The translations under genes were made by a program, and so were the position numbers. A stretch of DNA of 37,750 bases from Lingula anatina (taxonomy: Eukaryota > Brachiopoda > Lingulata > Lingulida > Lingulidae): assembly GCF_001039355.2 (NCBI RefSeq), contig NW_019775634.1, positions 136,890-174,639 of the forward strand. The letters are read 5' to 3'. The notes beneath the pieces are model-generated. The model ran no database searches. It was not told the origin of the DNA and worked only from the letters and a program-made list of their open reading frames with translations. This document shows, piece after piece, positions 10,177-21,992 of the stretch. Numbering within the stretch: position 1 is the first letter of the stretch; each line of letters opens with the position of its first letter.

Positions 10177-11025
10177 TCTCATCTTTCAGTTTGCCCTTTT
10201 AAGAGATGGCTGAAAAGGAGGTCATATGTACTTTTATCAGAATAGTGCAAGCTGAGCAGAGTAAATGAATGCCATAATCAGAATAGAAAAACTGTTTTGT
10301 AAGTCAGTTTCATTTTTTACCTTCCTCTATATGATACTGGTACCATGTACTTCTACAATAATTTATCATAAACATAAGTGGATTGAGGTAGCGCATGCCT
10401 CGTCTGAAATTTTGTGAGATTTAATTGTTTCATTGATCTTTTGAATTTTTCATCTGACTTTTCTGAGAGGAATGGCATAGTCCTCTTCTCCCCTCTTTCC
10501 TGCACCTGTCATACAGCTTTATTATTATTAGAGATACGTGCAAAACTATCAAGACATGGTATTGCAAACATTAATGTAATTAACTTCTTAGAAAGGTACA
10601 CTGAATCCACTTTCTTTGATTTAAGATGACAGTTGATGGTTGGCATTTGTGTGCCCATCTCTTTGTCCAGACAAAATTACAGTAAGTAGGGACAGCTGTT
10701 GGTCAGTCACTATAACGGACTGTCCAGCTACTTTGGTCAGTTCATTATATCAGATTGCCTCATTCCAATGGACAACCATTTGTTTCCAAATTTGTCACGG
10801 TCTATGTCGCCAATGAATAATTTGAATTTTATTCAATTGACCATTGGAAGTGAAATGATGTGTAGTGTGCAGCTTGAGTGGTATTGTAACTATGTCATCT
10901 TGAGTTAAAATTATCATTCTTTCTCGATGCTTCTTATGTCAATGAATTAATGGCCAAAGTGGCTGACCAGATAGATGCTCTCTACAGTGTGGAAATTGGA
11001 TCATGCGATTCAAGCCTCAGCCTTA

Positions 11026-11147
11026 GATCGCATTCACAACGAGTTAAGCCAGGCTTTACAAATCCTGGGACTAAATATGGCAGACGTACCTGAAAGAAAA
11101 ACCGCCTAATCTTTTAATAGTCTCCCCGCCTCTCACACGCCTCCCCA
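11026..11147 (+). mobile_element. Family C MITE copy 1, cut off by the assembly gap
   Basis: Starts GATCGCATTCACAACGAGTT directly after TTA (11023-11025) and follows C2 (21340 onward) closely through 'ggctttacaaatcctgg', 'actaaatatggc' and 'cctctcacacgcctcccca', where the Ns begin. The other end is not visible after the gap. If this copy resembles C2, roughly another 120 bp of it lies inside the Ns. The gap probably exists because this palindromic repeat blocked assembly. Confidence 0.85.
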
Positions 11148-11694
11148 NNNNNNNNNNNNNNNNNNNNNNNNNNNNNNNNNNNNNNNNNNNNNNNNNNNNN
11201 NNNNNNNNNNNNNNNNNNNNNNNNNNNNNNNNNNNNNNNNNNNNNNNNNNNNNNNNNNNNNNNNNNNNNNNNNNNNNNNNNNNNNNNNNNNNNNNNNNNN
11301 NNNNNNNNNNNNNNNNNNNNNNNNNNNNNNNNNNNNNNNNNNNNNNNNNNNNNNNNNNNNNNNNNNNNNNNNNNNNNNNNNNNNNNNNNNNNNNNNNNNN
11401 NNNNNNNNNNNNNNNNNNNNNNNNNNNNNNNNNNNNNNNNNNNNNNNNNNNNNNNNNNNNNNNNNNNNNNNNNNNNNNNNNNNNNNNNNNNNNNNNNNNN
11501 NNNNNNNNNNNNNNNNNNNNNNNNNNNNNNNNNNNNNNNNNNNNNNNNNNNNNNNNNNNNNNNNNNNNNNNNNNNNNNNNNNNNNNNNNNNNNNNNNNNN
11601 NNNNNNNNNNNNNNNNNNNNNNNNNNNNNNNNNNNNNNNNNNNNNNNNNNNNNNNNNNNNNNNNNNNNNNNNNNNNNNNNNNNNNNNNNNNNNN
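11148..11694. other. Assembly gap (547 Ns)
   Basis: Unknown sequence. Apparent minus-strand frames of 188 and 213 codons across it consist of X residues and are meaningless. Confidence 1.
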
Positions 11695-14600
11695 TTCATG
11701 GCAGAATGCCAATAGTACAGGTTCTTCTATTTAATTGGCCATTGCACTGGCTTTTAATCACAACAAACTATATGTTTTATTATAAAGTTTAATATAATAC
11801 ATGTTTTGGCAGTCTGTGGTAGCAATTAAGCTGTTCAGTTGTAATGATGATCAAATGTTCAAATAAGGAGAGAAACTGCAGTGGCTATGTAAAGGAGAGT
11901 TCAACAGCAAAACCAAAACAAAATGAATCAAGGCCTGTTCATAAGAGACTTTCACAGATCGGTTCTGACTCAGTTCTGCAGCACTTAGGTTATATGCATT
12001 CCCACTCTTACACCCTGTGTTTTGAAGCATTGACTTCCTAAACTGACAACATAAACTGACAACATTATCATCATTTTTAATTGAAAGTACATAGACCTGA
12101 TATCAGATATTATTATCCTCTGAAACGGTGGATTTTGAATATCTTGGAGTATAAAGATATTGCAATCAAAGGGATTATAGGTGTAAGTCTTGATGTCTAA
12201 AGGGGGTACTTTTCGTGCCCCACGTTATTATTGCGTGGATGATTGTTGTGGACCCGCCTGCTTGATTGCAATCACATTTTGTTTGCTTTAGATCACTGTG
12301 ATATATTGGAAAGCTTTCAACTGACTTTAGTTTGCCATAATGGCAGATTTAGAGTCGTACTTAATAAGGCTGATGTGGATGGAGACAGCAGAATGCTATC
12401 AGCACTACAAACATTGCAAAGATAGTGCAACTTTTTCATCTTATCTTGTGCAGTGGCTCGTGGCCAGGTTCTACATTTTTGTGTAAAACCACATAAATGA
12501 AATGACATTTTTAATGGTAAAGTAGCTTGCCTCTTGCCTGGAGGGATACTGCACTGTGCATTTTTTTTTTAATCTCATCTATGTCTGCTGTTATGTGACC
12601 TGCTTTTTATTTTTGATTTTGATTTGAGTGCAGCTCAAAAATAAAGTATGGAAAAATTGTTTTCTTCTTAGCCAAGGTATATAAGTATGGTAAATGTATA
12701 TATATTTCTGTTCATGCTGTATTTGGTATAATATGGATCCAAAAAAAAATATTACCACAAAGTGCTTTTGGTTTTTAAGCTAAAGCAAAGTGCTTTACAA
12801 AACAAAGCAGTCAGATCTGACATGATGGTATTTAGATTTTACAGTTTTTTTTAAATATAATATTTTTAGTGAAAACTTATGCCATTTTTCATAATGCAGT
12901 TTCTCTCTGCTAGATTAGCTGGCCCAGACTCAATAATGGAGTGCAAGACCTGGTAATCCATCTTTGTTTTGATTGTAACCAATCTCTGTTTTAATAGTAA
13001 CCCAAGAAGAAAAGAGAAGTGTTACAGACAGAGATAACTTGTATCAGTTCTGGAGCAGCGTGGGGGTCTTCTGGTCTCTTTTTATTTCAATTTAGGCTCT
13101 GTTGTATTGGTTTCCTATTGTTCTCAGCAAGCAGTGGCACCGTCTTGTTATCTTCAAGTGTTTTTCTTTCTCATAACGTCATCAGAGATTTAACAGAAGT
13201 GGCCAATTATCACCTTGAGTTGTTAATTTTTTTATGGCCTCCTGCCCTGTACTTAACCTTCTGGGGAAGAAAAGTGAAAATTGGCATCAATCGTTGAACG
13301 TCAGAAGAGCTTGATTACTGATTTCGTGGAGACAGAAGATTGACTTAAAAGGGTAATTCCTTCTCTGATTTGTGATATAATCGAACAAATAAGTACCTGG
13401 GGAATGATGTTCCAATTGCAGCATGCACTAAATTTGCCATGTATGTTAGAGACCATTTTAGGTCATGAAGCTGTACCATTACTATAACAATTTTCATAAT
13501 TTGATATTTCAAAAACCTCAAAAGTGCTTTAACATTTAACATGTACATGACAATTTCTTTCATTTCTATTTGCAATGTCTCTGTCACACATATTTTTACT
13601 ATATACAAAATATACGTTTTTGACACACACATGTACACACACTATTTATTTTAGTTAAAACTTTACACCTAGTTTGTATAGTATTACAGGTTTTGGGATT
13701 TGAATTTCAACAACATAAGAATAACCTTTATTTAGGCAAATTGTGGTACGGTAAGAATTCACTCTTTTTAAACTCTATATTTCCCAAAAAGTTACATATT
13801 ATATATACATCTTTGTATTACTATAAAAATAATTAAAATACACTATTTTTATTCTCAAGTCTTTGATAATTATTATACTCAAAATAATACACATTAATGC
13901 GAAGTAGAACCAATTCCTTTTGTTCAGTTATAAAGAGAACTTACTATAAACTCGAGTTGAGTGTATGTTTTAAGGAAGGCATCGCTTCATTGCCTCAAGT
14001 TTTCAAAATCTGGATCTGATATTGTTTCCAATTAGGTGTCTGGCCTTTTGATCCCTCTTTAATAAAGAGTTCATTGCCCATCTATTGTTTCTCACAGACT
14101 AGGCCAAAGTTGCTTAATTTTTGAAAACTTTTTTTACATGTTTTTTGTGTTTTTGTTGGAATTGCTTCCAGAAGAGCTGGGTGGCCCTACGAGTGCTAAT
14201 TTTTTGCGCAGTTGAATTGAGTTTTCAAACTGATTCGGCAGGTTGGTTGATTGCACACTTAGCGTATAGAATCCTGGTTTGTGGTATTTGGGGAAAAAAA
14301 GTTGTTTTGCCTACCACGTAGATGGCAATGTAACCACTGCAATTTGCAAAAAGAAATAAAAGCAGTTATGTGCTCCCTGTGCAAGTGAATGTATGCATTT
14401 TACTTGCCAATGCATATGTGTCTTAGAGCTTTGGATTTTACTTAAGATAAATATCATAGGGCATGTTGTACACTTTAGAGAAATACATGTTCTACACTTA
14501 TTTTTGCGACAGTTTAATGTTTCTATAGGGGATATGTTTTTTGTCTTACCAGCTACTAGTAATTGCAAACAATTTTCCCTCAAAAAATAAGATAATGCAT

Positions 14601-15370
14601 AATAATTATATAGTCGAAACCATTATGATCCAGGGACATGAAGAAAGCACATTTGAATGGTCCAGGGTCTGAGTGCCCTTATTAGTCATTTACATGCTAT
14701 TTTAAAGATGCATACAAAGTCAATTTTTTGTCACAAAAACCAACCAAATGCCAGCATATAGTTTCAAGTAGTATAACTAAGAGAATTACCAAAAGGCATT
14801 GTTTAATTTTACCCGAAAATGATGTTTGAACAGATTTTTCTGCTGGCATTCTAAGCTGTATGTCAATGGGGCAGGAAAGTAGGTCACGAAAGTAGGTTAA
14901 ATTTACAACCACAAATTTAAAGAAAGGAGCAGTCTAAAGGTCTTTTATGGCTGATCGAGTGATCTATTCAGTTTATCCCTTGGCATGTCGAATTTATTTG
15001 AGTCATATAAGAATCTAGTAGAAGTGGTTTACATGTGTTACTGGGAATCCACGCTCCACGTACCGATGCTCGGTTCGTATGTACCTTTAAGTAAACTTCC
15101 AGTAATTACTTGAACATGTTCAAATATCTGTTATATTTTTACTAGGTATATTTACTGACAGGTTTTTTGGAGTTTATGGATTGACTCATTAGTGCCATAG
15201 AGGTTTTTAAGAATAACATTGCTATTGCCCCTAAAGTCTATCTTAAAGCCTCATGGAATATCAAATGATGAACAATGTTTAAAGTACATTGCAATTATTC
15301 ACAGCCAGCACCAACTTTTTGAAATTAATAGTTACATTAATAAGCAAAACAATGGTGGCTTATCTTAAGC
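11695..15370. other. Non-coding stretch
   Basis: No gene or transposon recognised. A 13-bp tandem duplication lies at 12040-12065. The plus-strand 92-codon frame at 13019-13297 is hydrophobic but shows no family resemblance and no support beyond being open. Confidence 0.5.
12040..12065. repeat. 13-bp exact tandem duplication
   Basis: AAACTGACAACAT occurs twice head to tail. Confidence 0.95.
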
Positions 15371-15821
15371 TGCACCAGTTTTGTACCAGTTGTAAACAGC
15401 CTTGTACCAGTTTTGTACCAGATCTAAACCAATTTTATACTAGTTCCAGGCCCGTAGCCAGGGGGGGTTCGGGGGGTTCGAAAGAACCGCCCCTTTTGCT
15501 GGAAAAGGTCCACTCTGGGTAAAATTTGATCTAGGTACATGAAGTTTTTGTGGGAAAAGGTCCACTTTTTCAGAAAAAGAACCCCCCTTTTGAAATTGCT
15601 GGCTACTGGCCTGAGTTCTGTACCAGTTGTTTCAGTTATGTGCTAGTTTTGCACTATTTCTGTACTAGTACCTGTTCTACATGGATTCTTTACTAACTCT
15701 GTACCAAGTCTACATTTATTAGCCATGTGTCAGCTTAGACCAATACCAGTTCAGTACCAGTTTTGTACCAGATCTGCACCACCTCTGTTGGTAATGTACC
15801 AATTATTTACCAGTTTCAGTG
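15371..15821. repeat. Degenerate ~11-bp minisatellite (TTTGTACCAGT-like)
   Basis: Variants of TTTGTACCAGT recur at about 11-bp steps, or multiples, from 15371 to 15446 and again from 15614 to 15821, with the two parts separated by an inserted E element. Units include GTACCAG, CACCAG, ATACTAG and GTACTAG. The right half is more diverged. It is best explained as one old tandem array. Confidence 0.75.
15447..15613 (-). mobile_element. Family E element copy 3 (hAT-like MITE, 5-bp TSD)
   Basis: A 167-bp element beginning CAGGCCCGTAGCCAG and ending CTGGCTACTGGCCTG, with an exact AGTTC on both sides (15442-15446 and 15614-15618). It is in the opposite orientation to the copy at 21815. It carries the G-run near the left end and 'gaaccgccccttttgctgg' shared with the other copies. 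It has no coding capacity; the PVARGG-like open frame is this repeat translated. Terminal CAGG and a 5-bp duplication resemble hAT-type non-autonomous elements, but the superfamily is inferred. Confidence 0.92.
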
Positions 15822-16124
15822 AAATCTGAGCTTAATTTGTTTCTTTCGGTCTGTGAATAATAATAAAAAAAATTGATTGCATTATGCCATTCTTGGTCTC
15901 ACAACCATACATGCATTTATCAAATTATGAATTATTTTACGCACCATTTTGTATTGGTTTGTTGAGATGTTCCTGGGATTCATTTCTGAAGTATGCTGAA
16001 GTTCCCTGGAGACATTTATGTAACAGTTATTATTCCAATTATGACTACCACATGGAGAAGTAAGTCTTGTAAAAGAGCCATATTTAGTACAGTCTAGATT
16101 GATAGTGTTGCCTTTATTAGAGTC

Positions 16125-16142
16125 TATATATATATATATATA
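16125..16142. repeat. (TA)n microsatellite
   Basis: Nine TA units, followed closely by A+T-rich sequence. Confidence 0.95.
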
Positions 16143-16196
16143 CTTTAAGATACAAAGACAAACGTTTAGAACAAAAGTACCCAATTATTGAAATGT

Positions 16197-16210
16197 CCAT
16201 GGTACCATGG
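16197..16210. repeat. 14-bp perfect palindrome CCATGGTACCATGG
   Basis: Two CCATGG sites flank a GTAC-centred palindrome. Downstream (16228-16262) there is a run of ATGCAT and GCATGT/ACGCATG variants. Confidence 0.9.
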
Positions 16211-19200
16211 GCGCGTTGATGTCAATGTGCATACATGCATAGGAGTTTGCATGTACGCATGTTTTTCGTGTCGTAACTTAAACCTGTGCCATGTGTTTAT
16301 AATCCTAAACAATTTATCAGTCCATTTTTAGCCTATGTGGTTGGATATTGTGAGAAAGAGAATTATGTTTGAGGCAACAATCAACGTGACATGCAGTAAG
16401 AAATGATGTAACCATGGCTGTGTGAACTGAGCAAGCATATGCCACAACAAGAAGTTTACCATGCCACAGACTGATTTTCAGAATAAATGATAGACTATAT
16501 GCAAGATAATTTCTCTTGTCACGAGTCCATTGAATTTGTTTGTCTCTTTGGTCTATAATTGCACACAATGGACAGTAGCCTGTCCTTTGACGTAATAGAG
16601 AGAACGCTGCATGGTGATTAAGATGCTTTTCTCCAAAACCATTTACTCTTATAATAGTGGAGCATTAGAAAATGCACATCATGAACTGCCTCAAAAATTT
16701 ATTCTTAAATTTTGTTGAAATTTTCCGGGTACACAGTAATTCAGGATGGTAAGATGTGGTTATACTGTAGTTTGAACTACATAAGAGTCTTAAAATATTT
16801 TAAAACACTATTTCCTTATTTTATCGATATTAATTTACATTTTGCTCTGACAGAAGTCTGCCTCCTCAAAGTGCTCTTTAGTTTTTTCTTCTTTTCTAAA
16901 GGCAGGTTTCTCCATCTCTGAGCTCATTCTGTGAAATGGGCAGGACATTTGTTTTCTGTTTGTGACTCAGTTTTTGTCTTGACACTTATAATCTGAAAGT
17001 TGCACATATACTATACCTGAGTTTAGTGGATGGTCTCATTGCATTTGAACTTTCTTACAAATTTGGCATTATGGATTAAATGCTGTTTTGGATGAAGCAT
17101 CATTTCTTAATAACAATACCATTTCTTTTGGGCTATACCAGGTAAATAGAGTATATGTCGCAACTTTTCTTATTTTGTTGCAATAAACCAAGCAAAAATG
17201 ATGTATGTTTGTGTACCTTCATAGGGGGCTTTTTTATCCTGATTTCAATGAAATTTTCACATGTGGTAGACATAGGCCAAAGTTGCAATTAATGTGACAA
17301 TTATGAAGATCTCATTTTTTTAGAAAAAAAACAGAAGGATAACATTGGCTCCCAACTACCTATCTTGCTTACACAAGTTGCAGGTTCACCCGGATTGACT
17401 AAAAGCATGACTTTAAACATATTTTTTAATCTAAATTATACCTGATTTGAATGCTTGTTGCTTAGAACGTCAATGGATGGACCAACTCTCAGTCTCTGTA
17501 TGTATTATAGCAGCTAATATCTGCAGCACAGACTGTTAATGACAATGTACGTCAATGTTAGGTCAGCCAAACAAACATACCAAGGTCAGAATATGGAGAA
17601 GAATGCAATTATTCCTTGATTATAGCTCTTTCTTGGTAACATATCTTTGGCGCTTTGCCAAATTGGAAAAACCTCATGGTTGATGTCATTGGTAAGAAGC
17701 AATCACGTCAGTCAGTTTTTGTTTTTTTTTATATTAATTCATTTATTGATCTTCTCGAATTGTTTTGACATGCTATCTTGCTATCATATGTTATGATGCA
17801 GTGCAATATGTTAGATAAAGTGAAGAGGAAAGCATAAATTGTCAGTTAATGAAATATTTATCCAATGTTTTCTTTTCATTTATGTGTTCGTTTGTCCCAC
17901 CATCCTTACTTCCATTCCTTCTTCGTCCAGTAGATCGTTCAAGACTTTTATTGACTCTTGTTAATTTTAATTAAATAAAACAATAAAGACTTGAAAAATG
18001 GGAGCCATCGTTGACATCCCATGGATCAAAACAACTTTAAATTTAGTTATTTTGGGAGTGGCATTCAAACCTTTCAACACCAGAAATTATTCATAAATTG
18101 GTCCATCAACATGGATACTGATTTTCTTTTATTTTACAATTGTGGCTCCATGCAACTTTATGATTTAGTCATATGAAGTATTAGCCTGCTTTTGCATACA
18201 GTATTACTTAAAACAACCTAACTGATATATGGAAGTATTGAAATACAAGGACCCAAACACACTAGTCTAAAAGCGTTGGTATGTATACCAAATTAGCTTC
18301 CGTCTCTATGTTTAGATGTGGTGAGTGTTACGTTATTTCCATAGCCCAAGGATGGACATGAACTGACCATGCAGTCATGAGAAATTTTGCTGACCACTGC
18401 GGTTTATTATCTGTTCATCTTGGTTGAAATTTTTGTTAGTCTCTCCATAGAAGGTGCAGTCCCATGGTTCGAATCACAAATAAAGATAATGCAAACATTT
18501 TTCATTCATATTTCTGGATGATAGCCAGTTAAATTGTTTGTTTCATCTCCTACGTGGAGGGCTTGGGGGGTATTGTGGGTGATGCTTAGTTGGGTGTGAA
18601 GTATTTGAACGTTTGGCTGTGTTTATCTACACTTTTATCATATCTCTGCATATGTCTGTAAGCATCTCAAGATTTGTTTAGTAGGTCTGTTTCTTGACAA
18701 GCTGCCCATAGCAAAAATAGTGGCTCGAGTCATGTTATTAATTTCATTTGGTAGTTAATAAATTAAAAGTTACCAGGTAGTTATGCCTTGTTAACACACC
18801 TGCACGAGTGGAGGGCTTCAAAGTGTGATGTGCAATAATTTTGTTTTGTACCTCAGGTTAAGTAAAAACATCCTTAAAATGCCTTGTGTTGATCTGTGGA
18901 AGTCTCAGGCCATTATTAATAAATATCTCATAATTTGTGTTCATCAATACCCTGTTACATATACCATTTATTTCACATGTACTGTAGACATGCCCTTCTC
19001 TGGTATTGCTATTTTGACTGTCTTCTTGTTTTCTTTATGTGATATATACATATATGTAATTATACACCTAGTCTTTCAGGTTGGTGCTAGCACCCGCCCC
19101 CTTCTTTCAGTGTACCGTAGCTTTTCATGTTTCTATGTTCTCATGTGCCTTTTCCCTTAGGCCTTCAGACATCCCCCCCTCATGCCTCCCATATCATGTG

Positions 19201-19355
19201 AAAATATTTGTAGGAGAGTGACTTGCGGCTATTGAGATCATCTGTTCAGATAATACTCAGCCGTGACCATCCTATTATGACGGGAATTATACCAGTGCTT
19301 GCGTCCTTGTAGTTATTAGATGGGGCACAAGCTACGTAATAGGATGTGGAGACGG

Positions 19356-19561
19356 ACGTCACTGAGGGACTAAATTGTCATTATGCTTCACTGTGTTTCA
19401 TGACGTTTTTTCCTTGACTGTGATTAATATTGAATCACATCTTGATGAATTATTAGGTGGAGAATTAGGTTCTAAATACTTTATTTTCAGGAAGTGTCTA
19501 TGCAGTGACGTTATTGTGGCTGATATATACTTTGTGCATATGACAATAGGATGATGACGTT
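19356..19561. promoter_or_regulatory. Possible regulatory region: cluster of CRE-type TGACGT half-sites
   Basis: TGACGT or its complement occurs at 19356-19361, 19401-19406, 19506-19511 and 19555-19560. Further relatives are a TGACGG at 19277 and a near-palindromic homeodomain-like GTGATTAAT...GAATCAC around 19420-19438. An inverted pair CATCCTATTA (about 19268) and TAATAGGATG (19337-19346) lies just upstream. CREB/ATF-family proteins bind such half-sites. Function is inferred only. Confidence 0.3.
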
Positions 19562-19966
19562 TTTCTTCTGCTGATGCCTGACAGGTTTCATAATCTGAAC
19601 ACGTATATGGATTCATTCACTGTAACAATGTGCGTGAATCTGTCGTGACATTTTTTCATGTCAGAGGTATACCAGGTGCATGGGGATCACATTTCCCTAA
19701 TTAATTAAAATTGATAACTGCGTACTGTCCATATTCTATAGCAAGCAGACTTAAAAACAGGTTTGAATGGATATTTTTGTCCATGTTTTACAGAAGGACT
19801 TGGATAACAGGAAAGGATGATATGATTGCTTAAAATACCTTAAGGAAAGATTTTTATTTTTTATTTATTTCTTAACCAAAATGTAGGATATATGAGCCAA
19901 CACCTACATTCTCTGACATCAATAAGCAAGTAGAATCTGATACAATTCTTGGCCTGTTCCACAAAG

Positions 19967-20003
19967 AAAAAAAAAACTAAACCTTTTTTTTTTTTTTTTT
20001 TTT
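19967..20003. repeat. A-run/T-run pair
   Basis: Ten As (19967-19976) followed seven bases later by twenty Ts (19984-20003), a potential short hairpin. Confidence 0.9.
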
Positions 20004-21339
20004 GAAACATTATATATCATAACCAAAACTTTTCTCATGAAATCCCTCTCATACCTTTACTACGTATAGCATTTACATTTTGAAGTTAAAATTAGCTATG
20101 TGCAATGAGGTAAAAATAAGGTATCAGCGGAATGGGTGGCCATTTATGCAATATACCAAACTTGCAATTCAGCAGCTGGTGTGAGATTTTTTCTATTTCA
20201 TACTTAGGTGTGACCGAGCAATATCGTACTACATAACACTAAATTTGGCATTGCATACAAAGTTATATCATTTTTTCCTTATATGTATATTTATGTATGT
20301 TGATAGTAATGAAAATACTGGGTTTATTTGATACCATAGGAGTAGGAGTGAAGGATTTGGCTTCTAAGTTCAGACCGATATAGATGAGTATAGATGTTAC
20401 CAATTCACCACTTAATCTATGTATACTAGCACTGCGCTAATGAAATGAATAATTTTGCTCACATTTCCTCTTTATTGGCACTAGATTTTACCTTTCTACC
20501 TGTGCTCTAGTGCATATAAGTTAGTTTGTCCCTTAATGTAGGCTGCCCCATGTAGCATTACCATCATTAATGGATGATAGTCATTTACTGTTAAAGTGAG
20601 CGATGACAGCTGCGTGGATGGGCGTTGCTATTAATAGCTCTGTTGTTTTTCTGTGTTGGAGTTCGGAACTTCATAAATTCATCCACCACTATTTTTAAAA
20701 TGTAGCGTTTTAGGATGATTTCTACAAAGTAGATAGCTTGATTGCAATTAGAATTGTAAGGTGTGTGTCAAACTCCAGAGTGTGTTTCCTTAATTAGCCT
20801 TCCCTTATAAACTTAAGGTTTCAAAGCATACAGTTTAAAGAGTATTGCTCAGAGACGTCATTCTTCCCAAGAATTGCACACGAATTTGTAATTGTTTTTC
20901 TTATCCCACACTTTCTGCTGGTTTGTTGACATCAAGTTAATCCTTCACTCCTACATGTTATTAATTATTAACTATATTTTCTATCTGTTTTTCATATTTC
21001 TGTTTGCTTCACTGTTCTGTATATAGCCCTGATGAAGGTTGAACAATACTTAACTCTGCATATTATATAATTTGATATCAAAGAGACAAATATCCCACAT
21101 ATAGTACTATCTGGCAGTAATTATGTTTACTATATGTTTCAATTTGTCATGAACATTTATATACCTAACATTCAGCATAATTTTATCTAATTGCGATCCC
21201 GTATTAGTTTTAATAAAATATTGGTTGAACCTTCAAAGTGACAAAAGATATTAATAGAAATTTACTCTGCAATTAGAATATTATCCATGCCGAATATATG
21301 TACAAGCCACATATCTGTTCCTTTATTAAAATTTTCTAG

Positions 21340-21584
21340 GATCGCATTCACAACGAGTTGAACCAGGCTTTACAAATCCTGGGGACTAAATATGGCGGAC
21401 GTACATGAAAGAAAAAACGCCTAATCTTTTAATAGTCTCTCCGCCTCTCACACGCCTCCCCACACGTCGTCCCTGCGGGGGGACAGTCATTAAATCTCGG
21501 ATCCATTGGGACGACACATGGGGAGGCGCCATATTTAGTCCCCAGGATTTGTAAAGCCTGGCTCAACTCGTTGTGAATGCGATC
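21340..21584 (+). mobile_element. Family C MITE copy 2 (PIF/Harbinger-like), complete
   Basis: A 245-bp element with TAG on both sides (21337-21339 and 21585-21587). Both ends read GATCGCATTCACAACGAGTT, and the terminal inverted repeat continues for 58 bp with one mismatch (through 'ggctttacaaatcctgg' and 'actaaatatggcg'). The right arm then jumps directly to GCCTCCCC, lacking about 57 bp present in the left arm (about 21397-21453), so the element is an internally deleted fold-back. The deleted block includes the CTCTCCGCCTCTCAC segment shared with family D. It contains no coding sequence. Confidence 0.93.
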
Positions 21585-21814
21585 TAGGATGTTCTTTCAT
21601 GGTTGAATTGCAGGTCAACCGTTGGAGAAGGAGCCCAGCTGAGGTAGATGACCCCATAGAAAAAAAAAAGACTGATTTTCCCAGATAATTCAGCAATTTG
21701 CTCCTTAACAGCAAGGTAAAATGTATGGAAATTATATATGAATATATCATAAGGGCTAGTAAAAGTGACAAACCATTGTTCTGCTCTGGATCTAAAGGGT
21801 TATGCCACTGTTTA

Positions 21815-21992
21815 CAGGCCTGTAGCCAGCAAATTCAAAAGGGAGGTTCTTTTTCTAAAAAGGTGGACCTTTTACTATGAAACTTATGTGTACCTAGATA
21901 AAAATTTACCCAAAATAGACCTTTTCCTGACCAAAGGGGCGGTTCTTTCAAAACAACCGGACCCCCCCCCCCCCTCCCCAGCTACAGGCCTG
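21815..21992 (+). mobile_element. Family E element copy 4 (hAT-like MITE, 5-bp TSD)
   Basis: A 178-bp element running from CAGGCCTGTAGCCAG to AGCTACAGGCCTG, flanked by an exact GTTTA on both sides (21810-21814 and 21993-21997). It contains a run of 14 Cs just inside the right end, expanded relative to the other copies. The overlapping open frames that read RPVASKFKREVLFLKR and end in PPPPSPATGLV are repeat-derived. Confidence 0.92.

Larger units (their letters stand above)
6460..11022. other. Non-coding stretch with microsatellites and one motif cluster
   Basis: No gene is supported: the open frames are 60-80 codons, overlap on both strands and lack a recognisable domain. Features are the AAT/ATT repeat (7206-7284), a candidate binding-site cluster (8099-8195), a TGAATGAA patch near 8578-8595, a CT repeat (9461-9518) and an ATT repeat (10129-10176). 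Around 6780-7070 and 9590-9740 the sequence is somewhat richer in G+C, with nothing identifiable. Confidence 0.55.
15830..21336. other. Non-coding stretch with one motif cluster
   Basis: The longest stretch here without a transposon. Open frames reach 111 codons (18825-19160) without recognisable features. It contains a TA repeat (16125-16142), a 14-bp palindrome (16197-16210), a CRE half-site cluster (19356-19561) and an A-run/T-run pair (19967-20003). A GGTTCGAATC motif near 18467 looks like a tRNA B box, but no tRNA fold is present. Confidence 0.5.

Noticed and set aside
11071-11712. 188- and 213-codon minus-strand frames
   Set aside because: They are almost entirely N-derived X residues across the assembly gap.
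13019-13297. 92-codon hydrophobic frame as a small membrane protein
   Set aside because: The hydrophobic stretch follows from T-rich composition, with no family resemblance and no flanking gene signals.
18467-18476. tRNA or tRNA-derived SINE suggested by GGTTCGAATC
   Set aside because: It matches a tRNA B box, but there is no A box at the right distance, no cloverleaf and no second copy in the window.
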